Shown: positions 1-10,922 of the stretch, in pieces
Layout: each line of letters opens with the position of its first letter
How positions within the stretch are numbered: the stretch's first letter is position 1
DNA from: Larix sibirica
Taxonomy: Eukaryota > Streptophyta > Pinopsida > Pinales > Pinaceae
Direction: 5' to 3'
Assembly: GCA_004151065.3 (NCBI GenBank)
Contig: NWUY0300023039.1
Location: 13,061-34,756, forward strand
Length of the DNA stretch: 21,696 bases
The notes under the pieces: generated by a model
The model's input: only the letters and a program-made list of their open reading frames with translations
What the model was told of the DNA's origin: nothing
The model's database searches: none
Translations under genes and position numbers: made by a program

Positions 1-1860
1 CATAATTTGGATGCCCTGGGGGTTTTCCGGGGTGTTGAATTCATCTAGATGTTCAGAAAAACGATTTAATCAACACAAATCGCTAGATTTTTAGATTTCA
101 TATCGTCGGATTCTGACCAAGTTTTGGCCGGACGGGCGAAATCGTCACACTTTTAGACGACTTCTTTTTATACTGTAGAGATCGAATGTGCTCGATAATC
201 CATAACTTACGAAACTGGGTGGTAAAATCGTATGTATAACCAAAATAATAAGTGAACTATTGGGAGCGAATAGAAATTGTTTCCTCGACCTAGGAAGGTG
301 AATATGAGGAGGAAAAAAGGCTTAATTTTCAATATTCCTTACTTGGCCTCTTTCTATAGAAACCACAGAGTACTCCACATCAATGGAATCAAATAACTGA
401 AATTGACTCCACTCATTTAATGGGTTGGCACGTTTATTGGATAGAGGCCTAATAATAAGTGTTTCTCTTATGGAGTAAGAATTTATTGAAACGAATGCAA
501 CTGATCCCATTTGTTTTTTTTTCTTATAGATTATAGATGTGGATTTGATCCAGCCAACGATTTCCCATTGGGATCACTTTTGTAACAATTGAATTTGAAA
601 TGGTAGATCAAGATAATTAGCTAAATTAAATATATAAACTTACCCGGAGTGTAAAGCCATTAAAGCTGAATTTCTAACCCCAAGTGCAACATGACCAAAA
701 TAAAACCAAAGATGTGTAGTAAATATTTGTTCCTTGGGAATTTGACTAAATAAAAAAGAAGCTCCTCTACGACCCGTCTTGATTAGGTGAAAGGATCCCC
801 TAAACAAAGGTCCAACCATACTAATTTACCCTGAGTCATCTTGTCAAAGTGCAAAGTACAAAGTGGTATTCGTCTGCAAGACATCATCTTTCGTACTACA
901 TACAAACTTTACCTATGTACCTAGTGTTCCCCATTAATTTGTGTAGTTCCTAATATGTATAAGTAGTATTGGATCTATTTTGTCTGTCAGATGCACATGT
1001 ATTTTCCCATACAATCAGCAACTAGCGATGTATTTTGGCAAGGTGTCTTATCCACTTGATACTCTGCGTGGAAGGTGCAATTTTGGTAGCAAAAGAATTT
1101 TGAACGAGAGAAAGAATGTGATTGGGTCCCGAACTACCCAATTTCAAATCTCAGCCTATACTCATATTGTAGAATGCATATGTTGTTGATCTTTATCGAG
1201 CATCCATGGCTGAATCGTTAAAGCGATCAACATATTCATTCTTTATGGAATGGGAAAAAGGGAATGAAAGAATGAGAAAAAGTATGATTGATAACAACAA
1301 ACATTTGGCTAATTTTTAAGGTAAAAAATATGAGCTTTATTTTATTTTAAATGTTAAATACATCAATATTAATACATTTTGATTTTTAAATTTATTAAAC
1401 ACGTTTGTGTTCTTCCTAGGAAAAAACAATCTACATCTTTCCTCAAGTTTCCAATAAATATCAATAAATTCTTATCAATGCTTGTGGAATTTGATAAACC
1501 TTACGAATTTCTTGACCATCAATAATAATTCATCTATAGTCCACAAACACCCACAATATCCTTTTATAAACCTTGCAAACTTTTAAAACCCACAAGTTTA
1601 ATGACTTTGTTTTACCTATTACTTACCACTTTGTTGGACCTTCAAATCATATGTCCTCTTCCTTGGAAAATGCCATTCAAAGTTGTGAAAATCTTGAGAC
1701 AATTTGCATTTCAAATTGAATACACATCGTCTTCCTCGACCTATCATATATATCATATGAGCTTATAATCATAAAAATCATCTACATCTTTAATTATAAA
1801 ATTAAGATTTCTTAAATGCTTTTTAAGGATTATACTCTTTTTATATGGATCTATATTAAA
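1..1860. other. AT-rich intergenic DNA, no confident gene
   Basis: I recognise no gene here. Two short minus-strand ORFs exist (640-819, 59 codons, and 322-510, 62 codons). The 640-819 ORF runs straight into a plausible 5' splice site (GG/GTAAGT at about 644-638), so it could be an exon remnant, but neither peptide matches a family I know. A plus-strand ORF at 980-1189 is equally unassigned. The first 250 bases are relatively GC-richer and look like retroelement leader sequence, without a recognisable LTR edge or primer site. Confidence 0.4.
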
Positions 1861-2052
1861 TGGTCCTTTGTGATATGTTAATGGTTATGAAAATTAAAAA
1901 AAAAAGATTCCTTGCATTTAAGAGATGGTCCTGTGTGACATGTTAATGGTTATGAAAATATTTAAGATTCTTTGCATTTAAGAGATGGTCTTTTGTGACA
2001 TGTTAATGGTAATGAAAATATTAAAAAAAAATATTTCTTTGCATTTAAGAGA
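1861..2052. repeat. 3-copy minisatellite, unit about 60-66 bp
   Basis: Three head-to-tail copies start at 1861, 1926 and 1986, each beginning TGGTC and ending TTTGCATTTAAGAGA or a close variant. The shared core is TGTTAATGGTTATGAAAAT. Length differences between copies come mainly from A-tract length. The copies differ by only a few substitutions, so the expansion is relatively recent compared with the decayed elements nearby. Confidence 0.9.
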
Positions 2053-2221
2053 CAATTTGAAGTGTGTACACAATGAATTTGAAAATTGTGAAAAAAATAA
2101 AATTTTGAAAATCAAAATTAAATATAACATACATAAAAAATTTAAAATTTAAATTAGGTTTTTCAAATTTTATATATGTAATTTAAATTTATTTTTTCTA
2201 ATAATTAAATTTTTTCTTTCT

Positions 2222-2289
2222 TTTATAAATATATTCTTTCTTTATAAATATATTCATTCTTTATAAATAATAATAATAATAATAATAAT
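2222..2289. repeat. Simple repeats: TTTATAAATATATTC units and (TAA)n
   Basis: Two to three imperfect copies of a TTTATAAATATATTC-like unit are followed directly by about eight TAA triplets (2265-2289). This is a low-complexity tract inside a very AT-rich stretch. Confidence 0.85.
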
Positions 2290-3600
2290 CTATTTTTAAG
2301 ATTACATTTAAATTAGACTTCAATTCAGTGTATAAAACCTTTTATTTATGAGACAAGAGATCCCTAACAAAACAAAAAAAATACAATTTTGCAATTCCAA
2401 AGATATATAGAAAACTTAAAAACCTTAAACTAATATTTTTTAGTATATAAAGCTTAGTATGTAATAGTGTAAAATATATATGTTTAAAAATAATTAAGAA
2501 TCAAAACTTTCTTCTATATTAATGTGTATTTTGAACTATGATATATTTAAAATTAAAATAATATTTATTTAAAATATTATATATTTGGAATTTGTATAAT
2601 GATCAATATGTATATATATGTATTTATTTATACTTTTTTGTTTTTGTTCCTTTTAAAAACAAGGAAGTGCAATATCTATATTGTTGCCACGCGCAGCGAA
2701 TTCGTCTAAATAATACAGTTGTCGAAGTAACCTTATGAATTAGAGGTCACGCTAGTCTTCGGTCATCTTGATTTACATCTAGGTTATTCCACAACTTTAT
2801 TGTTTAAATGATCCTAATTTCATTTGATTCAAAGCTCACGGTGGTCAAAGGTGCATGCCCTCCATCTCTTCTTGGTGCCACGATCTTACAAAGCACTGCT
2901 AAGGGTTTTTATCTCAATACTATTATTCATCTCTTTCTTCTCAGACTACTTATTGAATGTGTATTGATTCGCTTATTGAATGTGTGCAGTGGTCGATTCT
3001 CGACTTATCCAACTGGGCAACGCTTAGGTATGTACTTGGAGTGGTCGAGAATGGGGGAACCCGCACACCCAAAGAATGAACTGCACCTGCAAATCTACTC
3101 AAGACGTTCACACGATTCTCAGATACAAAACTATTATCTTTACCTTATGGAAAAGACAAAGTCCAAACATGTAAACATTTAACATTTTTAAAATTATCAT
3201 TTAACATATTTAAAATTATTTCAATTTATTATATTAAGGAAGGGACTTGAAGCTTAGCTTCTATCTCTCTTGTTATTATATATTTTGTATTAGTATTAAT
3301 TAAAATTAAAATAATTTGAAGTGAAAAGTAGGGAAACAACTTAGATTTACCTCCCTCCTCTCTTCGTTAGGTCTGGGATACAATTTTCTCTAGTTTACTA
3401 GCCATGACCACTATTTATATTGTTTTGATGGTTTTTTTGTAAGCCATTAACATCATATTAACTTTAAAAATTCAAAATATTTACAGAGGTTCAAAGGTTT
3501 TCATGCAAAGAGGGAAACCACGTCATCCAGTAATCAAAATGTCAACTTGTCTAGAAAACATAACCAAACTAAACAATAGTTCTTCAAGATTGAGCAATTA
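2290..3600. other. AT-rich intergenic DNA, no confident gene
   Basis: The longest ORF (2808-3182, plus, 124 codons) has no recognisable domain and an amino-acid mix typical of chance translation. A short direct repeat, CTTATTGAATGTGT, occurs twice at about 2949 and 2971. I see no LTR edge, splice-supported exon or RNA gene. Confidence 0.4.
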
Positions 3601-3622
3601 ACATAAATTTCAAAATGTTTCC

Positions 3623-4039
3623 CTAAACGTTGTCTGCAATGGAGATAATGTGCACCTTTCCATCAGAAGCAGGCTTACTGGATTGACCATCAAAATGTTT
3701 TGGCTTGAATACCATACCAATGGTAATCTTGTCCAATGCTTTTATTCTGTTAATGAGCTCTTTGATTTCTGTTGCAATGAGATTGAGGTTGGTGTTGATT
3801 CTTACGATTCGCCCCTTGTTCCAATTTAAATTTTCCTCCATGCTCTTGTTGAACTACACTCCTTCACCTGGGGCTTCCATGAGTGCCTTTATCTCCAGAG
3901 TCTTCATGGCCCAATAAAGAAGCATGATTTTTGCGTGCTTGGTCTGCCTTATTCGTGAGGAGTTGGCGTCTGGGATCCAAGCCTCCACTCTACCTACTGT
4001 GCAACAATGTCTGACTGATCTTGCTCGAGCTTGATTCAC
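3623..4039 (-). pseudogene. Weak gene-like ORF remnant, one in-frame stop, function unknown
   Basis: Two adjacent minus-strand ORFs (4039-3854 and 3841-3623) lie in the same frame and are separated by a single TAG near 3854. Together they would give about 135 codons. The C-terminal half is charged, with a possible short coiled-coil stretch (RIKALDKI and nearby). I do not recognise a family. A decayed retroelement gag is one possibility; a chance open frame is another. No splice sites or poly(A) signal decide the matter. Confidence 0.25.
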
Positions 4040-6289
4040 TACTCCATCTTCCCAATGAATTGTTTAGCCTTATTTGAGACTGCAGTGAAGTAATTTTACC
4101 CATCCCCCGCAATTTCATGTTGTACTCTAGGCATGTGAGTGCCTCGTAGAGTATGCTCCCTTCCACACCATGTTTTCGTGCTTATTAAGAGACAAACCAC
4201 CTCCTTCCTTGGTAAGTCATGAACCAACCCCTCTACAGCACAATGCTCCAGCCTCCATCACAGTTAATCCACCATCGTCCCAAGTAAACCAAACTACATT
4301 CCTTCTCAACACCACTCTCTCACTAGGGATAGAATGATGATCAACTAGAGTTGGTCGAGGAATAAACCCCACTTAAAGCTGAGCCACATAATTACCAAAA
4401 GTGGCATGGAAAACCCATCATATCCTGGGGATGTTGTTCCTCTCGCCTTCACGATCACAATTGCAATGGTAGGAATTCCTTCTTCATGTCGATTTATATT
4501 CATGATAACAACTTATATCATGCAAATGTTAACCCATCATCTACCTCCTCACTCCTAGTATGAGCGCTTACCAACCCAGATTCGTGCCTCCATTCACCAG
4601 CGACTAAGTACAACCCTCTCCCATGCATTTTCTTGTCCTCGCCCTCACCATCTATCCTCTATAATTGCCATGCATCCCATGCTCATTACAAGGAGTGAGA
4701 CTGATTGCGTTATGCCCATTTGACACCCGAATCCAGAAGATTGTTTTGCTATTTTTCATTCTTAATAACTTCCCTAAATTTTATATTGTAATAATGGTCA
4801 AATTTGGCCAATATTATAGATTCTGATGCAAATATGGTGCTTTGTTTTGTTCACATGATGATCTAATGTAGATGAATGAACATGATTGTGCTTAACAATA
4901 GTTGCATTTCCTAGATTCTAATCTTGATGGAATGACCAATTGCATCAAGGTCAGGTATTCGACATGAAAAAGGAATAATGTAGATAGTTTTTTTATTAAT
5001 AGGGTTAGTGTGATCCTTTAGTGAGTTTTTAATTGTGTTTAAGGGTTCAAAATTTGCACCAATGTTTTTTTTTCCCGAAAACCCTAGCAATTTTGTCCAT
5101 GGTCCCTTTGTAGGGAAATAAGACTTTGGAATGGAGTGTTAAGCTAGAAATGATCAAGAATCAAATACAAATCCATATCTACGAAACCACGAGATTTTTT
5201 ACTATAGAAAGGTTGTGTTAAGCTTCATTACAAGTGAAATGATTCTAGGTATATACTTGGCAAGTTCATCATAATTATGTTGAGGCTTACAGAATAGCCT
5301 CACAAATCACTATGGTCACTTAATTAAGGTGCTCACAGTTGAGCAACATGGAAAGGATCATTGTAAATCCTCTTGGAGAAGCAAAAGGTCATAACAACAA
5401 CAAGATGTATGGGGGCATGTTGATATTATTTCTCAAGGGAAGATGGTTAAAAATGAGGGAAGATCAATGTGATTTTGTGCATGCTATTGTTGTCATCATG
5501 CATGGGTTGTTGTTGTGGTGGGGTATGATTCAACTCTCTTATTTCATGCCTTTTCTTCTGAAAAAACTACATTGGAACTTAATTTTCTTACATTGGGGTA
5601 TTTAGTTACCTTCATAATCTAGTTTCTTTGACGTGCATTGATAGGATCTTTGATTTATTGACCTACTATATGAGAAGTTGTTTATTGAAACCCTTGGATA
5701 AAAGTATCACAAGACCTTATATTTCTCTAAATCCCTTGTTCAATATGTTTAAGAAGCATTATTTCAATATGCTTCCAATATTGACTAATAATCATATGTA
5801 TTTGGGATCCCCATGGATGATTCACGGATGATTAAAGAAGCTGTGAACTTGATGACTTTTACCTTCACTTTTTAGTGACTAAGAATTCAAGGATTATTAG
5901 TGATTTGTCGTTGAAACATGATACAAAAATAACACTAAATGCTTGTAGCTTTGGAAAAGACAATGGTTGCAAGTAAAATTACAAAATTATAAAACCAACT
6001 AACACATAGAACAAACAACCGAGAAAAAGAAAAAAAATCTAGATTCTAAAGAGTGGCCAAATTTTGTTGTTATCTACTTGTTAGTATTTTTCTTCTTTAA
6101 AGGTTTCTTAAAACTTGCTAGATTTTATTGGGATAATTTTGAAAACATTTACATAATTTCTAAATTTATTATTTAAGTGATTAGCTAAAGAAAACCATCA
6201 TGTTATGGTCAAGTGCATGTTATAATGATTGTGAGCAGGCCTAAAAGAAAATTATTGTGCATGTGTTCATACTATAAAATGAAAGTTTA
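4040..6289. other. Intergenic DNA, no confident gene
   Basis: Plus-strand ORFs at 5339-5605 and 5628-5831 have no recognisable domain. A small inverted repeat lies at 5281-5302. Nothing else in this stretch is supported: no RT or integrase motif, LTR edge or exon was found on either strand. Confidence 0.4.
5281..5302. repeat. Short inverted repeat (7-bp arms)
   Basis: TGAGGCT is followed after 8 bases by its reverse complement AGCCTCA. It could form a small hairpin. No adjacent gene gives it a role, and chance is a fair explanation. Confidence 0.5.
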
Positions 6290-6858
6290 TGTTGGATTCA
6301 TTGCAACCATTACTAGGAATAAGATCACAGATCACTAAAAATTAAAATGAATGCAAAAATAAAGAACAAAAGAACACAATACAAGAGAGACACCAATATA
6401 CGTGGTTCACTTGTTATGGGCTACGTCCATGGAGAAACAACCAGTCCTTCCTTTATTTTGTCCAACAAAATGGAGTGATAAAACCTACAACACATCCACT
6501 GCAACTTCCTCTTCACTCTCTCACAATCTCTCTCATGCTACACAGTCGTAATACAATGCCCTCATAAAAGAGGGTTTCTTCTAGGGAAATCAAGCACCAA
6601 AATAACTTCTACCGTCAAATTTGTGACCTAATGATGAATGGTCCCTATTGATTACAAAATTACAATATTTGAAAAGGCATTTTCCCGAAAAAAAATCTTT
6701 CAAGGCACTCAAAAAATTTATCTCTTCCCCCCTTGAACCCCCTAGCGACATTAGTGGGCGAGAAAGCCCCCCCACACCACCCCGTCAGGAAATGGGATCC
6801 AAACGAAATTGAAACAAGACCTCTAAATTATGAACATAATTAGGCTCCACAACCAACA
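6290..6858 (-). mobile_element. Copia-like LTR, probably solo, minus orientation
   Basis: The segment is bounded by a perfect 6-bp terminal inverted repeat (TGTTGG at 6290-6295, CCAACA at 6853-6858), giving a 569-bp unit of the TG...CA type. Read on the minus strand it has an AATAAA signal (about 6467-6462) followed by a stretch (TCCATGGACGTAGCCC, then GTGAACCACGTATAT) that resembles the R-U5 part of plant Ty1/copia LTRs. Flanking 5-mers (GTTTA left, TTGTT right) do not form a target-site duplication, and neither a primer-binding site nor a polypurine tract abuts it. It is therefore an old solo LTR or a rearranged end. The family call is from memory of LTR style and was not searched. Confidence 0.55.
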
Positions 6859-7099
6859 TTGTTCAGCCTTTATGCTACCAAACTTGAGCATGCATCTCTC
6901 CTTATCTACGATTGTTGGGATTCCATGTATGAATCTTAAGAATTCATATAAAAAATATCGATATTCATTATCATTTGTAGGTTTGTAATCAATCGAATGG
7001 ATCTAATGAATTTGAATATGTCTTCTCCGTACATAAATATGAAAAGTTATCGACCTCACTGATATATGAAAATCCTTTAAAAACATGCTTGATCTATTT
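6859..7099. other. Spacer between LTR and chromovirus coding end
   Basis: This is AT-rich sequence immediately beyond the 3' end of the minus-strand chromovirus reading frame. The 3' LTR of that element would be expected here, but I see no TG...CA edges or polypurine tract that would define it. Confidence 0.35.
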
Positions 7100-8129
7100 C
7101 CATGATTGACCTTGCATCAATTTCCCCTTCCTAAAAAAACAAATCACATCCTTATGCAAGCTAAACACTTCTTATGCCTCTATTTGATTTTTGGAACTAT
7201 GCTTCCAAAATCCATGTTTCATCTTCATATGGCCTATCCTTCCATTGGACTAAGTATTGCTTATACTTGGAATTCCTCATCTCTGTGACTTTCTCCTTCA
7301 ATACTTTTGTAATTTCCTTGGGCTTTGTCTTTAACATCTAAATTTGCTAATCAATTCTTGATTCATATTCTTCTTCTTCACCATCCTTTGCATCATGATT
7401 TTTCTTACTTCACTTAAAATCATACAAATTGATAACATTAAAAATTGTGAAATATCAAAATTCTAAATTCTTAGGACATTCCCCTCATATGGATTATTTC
7501 CAAACCTCTAATTTAATTTTCAAGGTCCCATGTTGTACACAATAATTTTGTTATTCACACCTCATAGTTATTATTATTTTCACAAATGTACTATTACTTT
7601 ATCTCTTACCTGAAAAAACTTAAATATTCAATGTTTGTCAGCATTCCTTTATTAATATCTCCTTTAATTATGCATAAATATGCTTCATCTACTTTGCAAA
7701 TTCCTTTGCATCATTACTCATTTTCATATATAGTGGTAAATCAATCAAATATGTAACTCCTCTTAGACTCAACCTGTAAACTATCTAAAATATGGAAAAT
7801 CGTGTAATCTACTCATTAATCCGTTATATGCAAATTCAACCTATGCTAGAATTTGATCCCACTACTTCAATCTATCTCCAACTAAACACCTCAACAAGTT
7901 TCGAAGAGATCTACCCACCACCTATGTTTTTCCATGTGTTTGTGAATAATCGTTAACCATATTGCAATCTCATCACAACCTTTTTACAACATTCTCTAGA
8001 AGTGGCTTAAAAATATGGTATCTCTATTTGATGTGATTACCTTAGGTAGTCCATGCAAACACACAACATCCTTGAAGAATGTCTCCACACACATTGTTCT
8101 ATCATTGGTCTTAATACAAGGTATGAAAT
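7100..8129 (-). pseudogene. Ty3/gypsy chromovirus polyprotein fragment: integrase and chromodomain
   Basis: This is the decayed 3' part of a chromovirus pol gene, read from 8129 downward. Order seen: integrase core (FIPCIKTND, then [12 protein letters not shown], then [11 protein letters not shown] at about 8129-7996); the region normally reading YHPQTDGQTE, here YSQTHGKT, then RSLRNLLRCLVGD and VEFAYN (about 7930-7810); the LRGVTYLIDLP segment with the following KEFAK helix (about 7765-7685); FQVRDKVIVHL (about 7610-7575); and a chromodomain end, QYLVQWKDRPYEDETW (about 7259-7212). The C-terminal tail can be followed to about 7100. Integrase inserts element cDNA into the genome and the chromodomain helps target chromatin. 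Here the first catalytic Asp is missing (the gene is cut at 8129), the second lies in SNRD where the family has SDRD, and at least ten stops and several frameshifts occur. It is clearly dead. Confidence 0.88.
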
Positions 8130-8565
8130 TGTAATGCCCCTCCCTAAGGGTGTAATGGGAGGCCAAAGTGCACATTAGATTAACAGTGGCTGACATTTAA
8201 TGTAAAGTGGACTAGATCCACTATGTTTGTTATTAAATAAGGTATGTTATGGTAGTTATTAGTGAATATGTAGTGGGGAATCATTAAAGAAGGTCCATTA
8301 GGTAGTTAGGAGGTTGATATGGTTAGAGTTGTATTGTGATCTATAAATAAGATGGAGTCCTCATTATGAGTCACGTGTGGAATAAATTGTATTTGGATCT
8401 TAGCTCATAGGAGGCAAGAGGCAAGTGAACATGAGTGGATCATTCTATAATAGGATTGACTATAAGGTGTTTCCCTACCCTAAGGGTTTTCATATTAATA
8501 AAAGTGTGGAGAATTTCCAATCTATTATGTGTGTATTCATAATTTCATGTCTAAGGTATACTACA
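8130..8565 (+). mobile_element. LTR (5' LTR or LTR fragment), plus orientation, inserted in the integrase gene
   Basis: The segment begins TGTAATGCCCC, a start typical of plant Ty3/gypsy (Tekay-like) LTRs, exactly where the minus-strand integrase homology stops. It contains a TATA box (TATAAATA, 8342-8349), AATAAA signals at about 8381 and 8497, and ends TACA at 8565, two bases before a primer-binding-site match. That gives 436 bp with TGTA...TACA termini. An alternative right edge is 8694: CTTACA there also mirrors TGTAA and is followed by GAAAT, identical to the 5 bases left of the insertion (8125-8129). The left edge is secure; the right edge is not settled. Confidence 0.68.
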
Positions 8566-8567
8566 AT

Positions 8568-8580
8568 TGGTATTAGAGTA
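8568..8580 (+). promoter_or_regulatory. Retroelement primer-binding site, initiator tRNA-Met type
   Basis: TGGTATTAGAGTA matches the plant initiator tRNA-Met primer-site consensus TGGTATCAGAGCA at 11 of 13 positions, and both differences are C-to-T. It lies 2 bases after a TACA terminus, the usual spacing, which marks the preceding segment as a 5' LTR. This site primes minus-strand DNA synthesis in the intact element. Confidence 0.6.
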
Positions 8581-9755
8581 CTTTTCAGGGCCAACAAATA
8601 TTTTATTTCCATTTTATTTTGCAGGGTTTTCAAAGAAAAAAGGGAGTGTTAACACTTAATCTCGCACACATGCGACATTTTGGCTAATCTTACAGAAATG
8701 AATCATCAACATACAACATGCATCTTACCAAAGACATCCTCATAGAATCCAAAAGATAAACTAAGTCCTAAAATGTCAAAGGCAATCAGTATGGAAAATC
8801 ACACATTTATTTGCACTGAGCCCCGCACTAACTAGCATGAGTGTCTATTTAGCAACCTGCGAGCACCTGTGCAACTTTTCCTTTGAAAGCCATGCGAATT
8901 TCAAAATGGTGGGACCACTTGATTCCTCGGTGCATTCAAAGATTAAAATGACTCTCTTGGCTCCAAAATTCAAATGAGACTCCTCACATGCTTGGGAGCA
9001 TTCAATACCCACCTTGTGTGTTTGGAGAAACAATTCAAAGGCAAGAGTGTTCACANGGGCATGCATTCTATAGGATAAAATCATAGCAAATTTATGATGT
9101 TGGAGTGCAATGAGAGCTCACCTTTCAATCCATTTCCTACCTCAAGTTAGCATGCAAAAGCTCCCTTGCTTTCTTCCTCTAAGAAGCAAGTGTTTCTCCC
9201 TTGTTATATGCTACTTATCTTGCAATTTTGTGGACAAAAAGGACCTCCCTAAGGGATATTGTTGGATTATGTTTGAATCCCTCACCTCCTAGGTGAGACT
9301 ATTGTATTTAGCTGGACTATTGGGAAATGAACATTTGGTTTGGCATACTCTTGTTCTATTTTGTTTTGCTTAGCACTTGTCCCATTTATTTTTTGTTAGT
9401 TTTGTTTTATTTGTTGTTTAGAGTTTGTTTTTCCATTTGGAGTTTGGGATACTAACTTACAAACACAATACTAGGTCACTACTGCAACCTCAAGGATTTC
9501 TCTTAACTATGGGAGGATTGTTCACCCTTGTGGCTATATAACTCATCTATGGGTCCAAAACCCGCCCAACTATTGCATTTTTTTGGTTTTCACCTATGTT
9601 TTGATAGTCACTTGTAATTTCAATGACTACTTAATGAACCATAAAATTAATAACTCACACACAGTTGTATTTCCTCTACTAATTACATAACTTAGCTCAA
9701 GATAGGAAGTAAATAAGTGATTTCTTGAATACTATTTAGACTAAAAGACTTTGGG
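8581..9755. other. Presumed leader and 5' gag region of a plus-strand retroelement, unreadable
   Basis: Between the primer-binding site and the first recognisable gag sequence I can read no domain. A purine tract (AAAGAAAAAAGGGAG, about 8632-8646) is followed by TGTTAACAC, which could be a polypurine tract and LTR start from another element. A T-rich stretch (9360-9440), a TATA-like CTATATAACT (about 9533) and AATAAA-like sequences suggest further LTR debris. Base 9056 is undetermined (N). The minus-strand ORF 8845-9084 has no recognisable domain. Confidence 0.35.
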
Positions 9756-10717
9756 GTGGAAACCTCATTGCAACCCATGATTGCAAAGGATGTGGCAACC
9801 TCATTGCCCAAAATGGAAGAGGATGCAATTCTCAAGGCCCAACGTTTCAATTTGATTTACACACAATATGGGTATCTCTATACCATCTCTCAAATTCCCC
9901 TCAGATACTCATTTTTTGAACCCAACACCTTCCAATACATCGCACTCGATTGACGAGCTTCAATTGGGACTATTTATCAGTAGAGAAATGCTCCCCAACC
10001 ATCAAATTATATGCCATAAACTATGGCACGACAGTACCTTCCAACACCATTTGTATCAATGGAACCCACAACTACGCCAACTCCTCCATTTGAGAAGTTA
10101 TCTTATATGTACCCTATATTCCTACATACCAAAATTCTATTCAAGCACCAATAGTACCACCACCTCAAATGGCACCGCCTAATCGTATATCCACATCATA
10201 CAGAACACCAAAGCCATATGTTCATGCACTTGGATACAACCTACATTTCCCATTTCCTTATCCTATAGGTCCTTCCCCCATGCCTCAAATGGGGGTGAAT
10301 CTAGTACAACCTTCTCTCGCGCAAAAAGCTCAACCATTTGAGTAGTTAAACGTGGCTAATCCCTTGAATCCTCACAATCAGAGGGAGAAAGGAAATAATA
10401 AGCAAAACCAATAATAGGGATAGGGGGGAAACCCCCCTCCCCAACAAAACTAGAACATGGGAACCCAGAATGAGGGTACGAACAATCCCCCTAAACAAGG
10501 AAAGAATGCCAACCTTAGGACAAACTATCCTTACTCCCTGTACAGAGAGTATGGACACTACACACATAATTTCCCATTGATACTTGAGTGTAAACAATGC
10601 TTGAAGCAAAGAAGAAGGCCACAACCAATCTTCCTTAAGAACCTAATGCACCACAACCCCAACAACCCTTTTCCAATCATGGGGTGGTCACCCAGTAGAA
10701 AGATCCTTGCCCCTTAG
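9756..10717 (+). pseudogene. Ty3/gypsy gag C-terminal region with decayed zinc knuckle
   Basis: This is a decayed gag-like stretch; gag packages element RNA into virus-like particles. It starts with the charged segment PKMEEDAILKAQRFNLIYTQ (9756 frame) and passes through several frames into a Pro/Gln-rich part (VPPPQMAPPNRIST, about 10160, then FPYPIGPSPMPQMG, about 10250). It ends in a Gly/Asn/Gln-rich basic stretch and a knuckle-like YSLYREYGHYTHNFP at 10532-10576. The CX2CX4HX4C pattern is evident, with Gly-His kept and all three Cys replaced. The N-terminal gag is not readable. Frameshifts and stops rule out function. A protease domain of the same family follows downstream, which supports the assignment. 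Confidence 0.62.
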
Positions 10718-10922
10718 GTGATAGAATCTTTCAAAACATCTACATGAACATGACATAAGTCAACCTCTAGAATCATGGCAAAGGGTATGTCATGCCCCGA
10801 TTCCCCAAAAGATGAGGATATAACCACTAATTATAGTGGGACTTTGCAGATACCTCATCCAAAAGTGATCAAATCCCTTAGATCCAAAATGCACCACTTA
10901 GATGAACCACCCAAACCCTCAC

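Noticed and set aside
322-840. Plastid DNA insertion, suspected from peptide style on the minus strand.
   Set aside because: I compared it from memory with photosystem, ribosomal, ndh and clpP proteins and found no match. No plastid gene could be named.
5281-5302. Hairpin as a small RNA or terminator.
   Set aside because: Arms are only 7 bp with an 8-base loop, no T-tract and no adjacent gene; too weak for an RNA call.
8632-8655. Polypurine tract plus TGTTAACAC as a 3' LTR start.
   Set aside because: The following sequence does not match the 8130 LTR start, and no end or second copy could be found. Kept only as a remark.
8700-8760. Minus-strand LYVDD peptide, resembling the catalytic motif of copia reverse transcriptase.
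   Set aside because: Only five residues fit, no neighbouring RT blocks are readable, and a stop follows within a few codons. Chance is adequate.
9056-9056. Ambiguous base N.
   Set aside because: A sequencing or assembly uncertainty; no biological meaning assigned.
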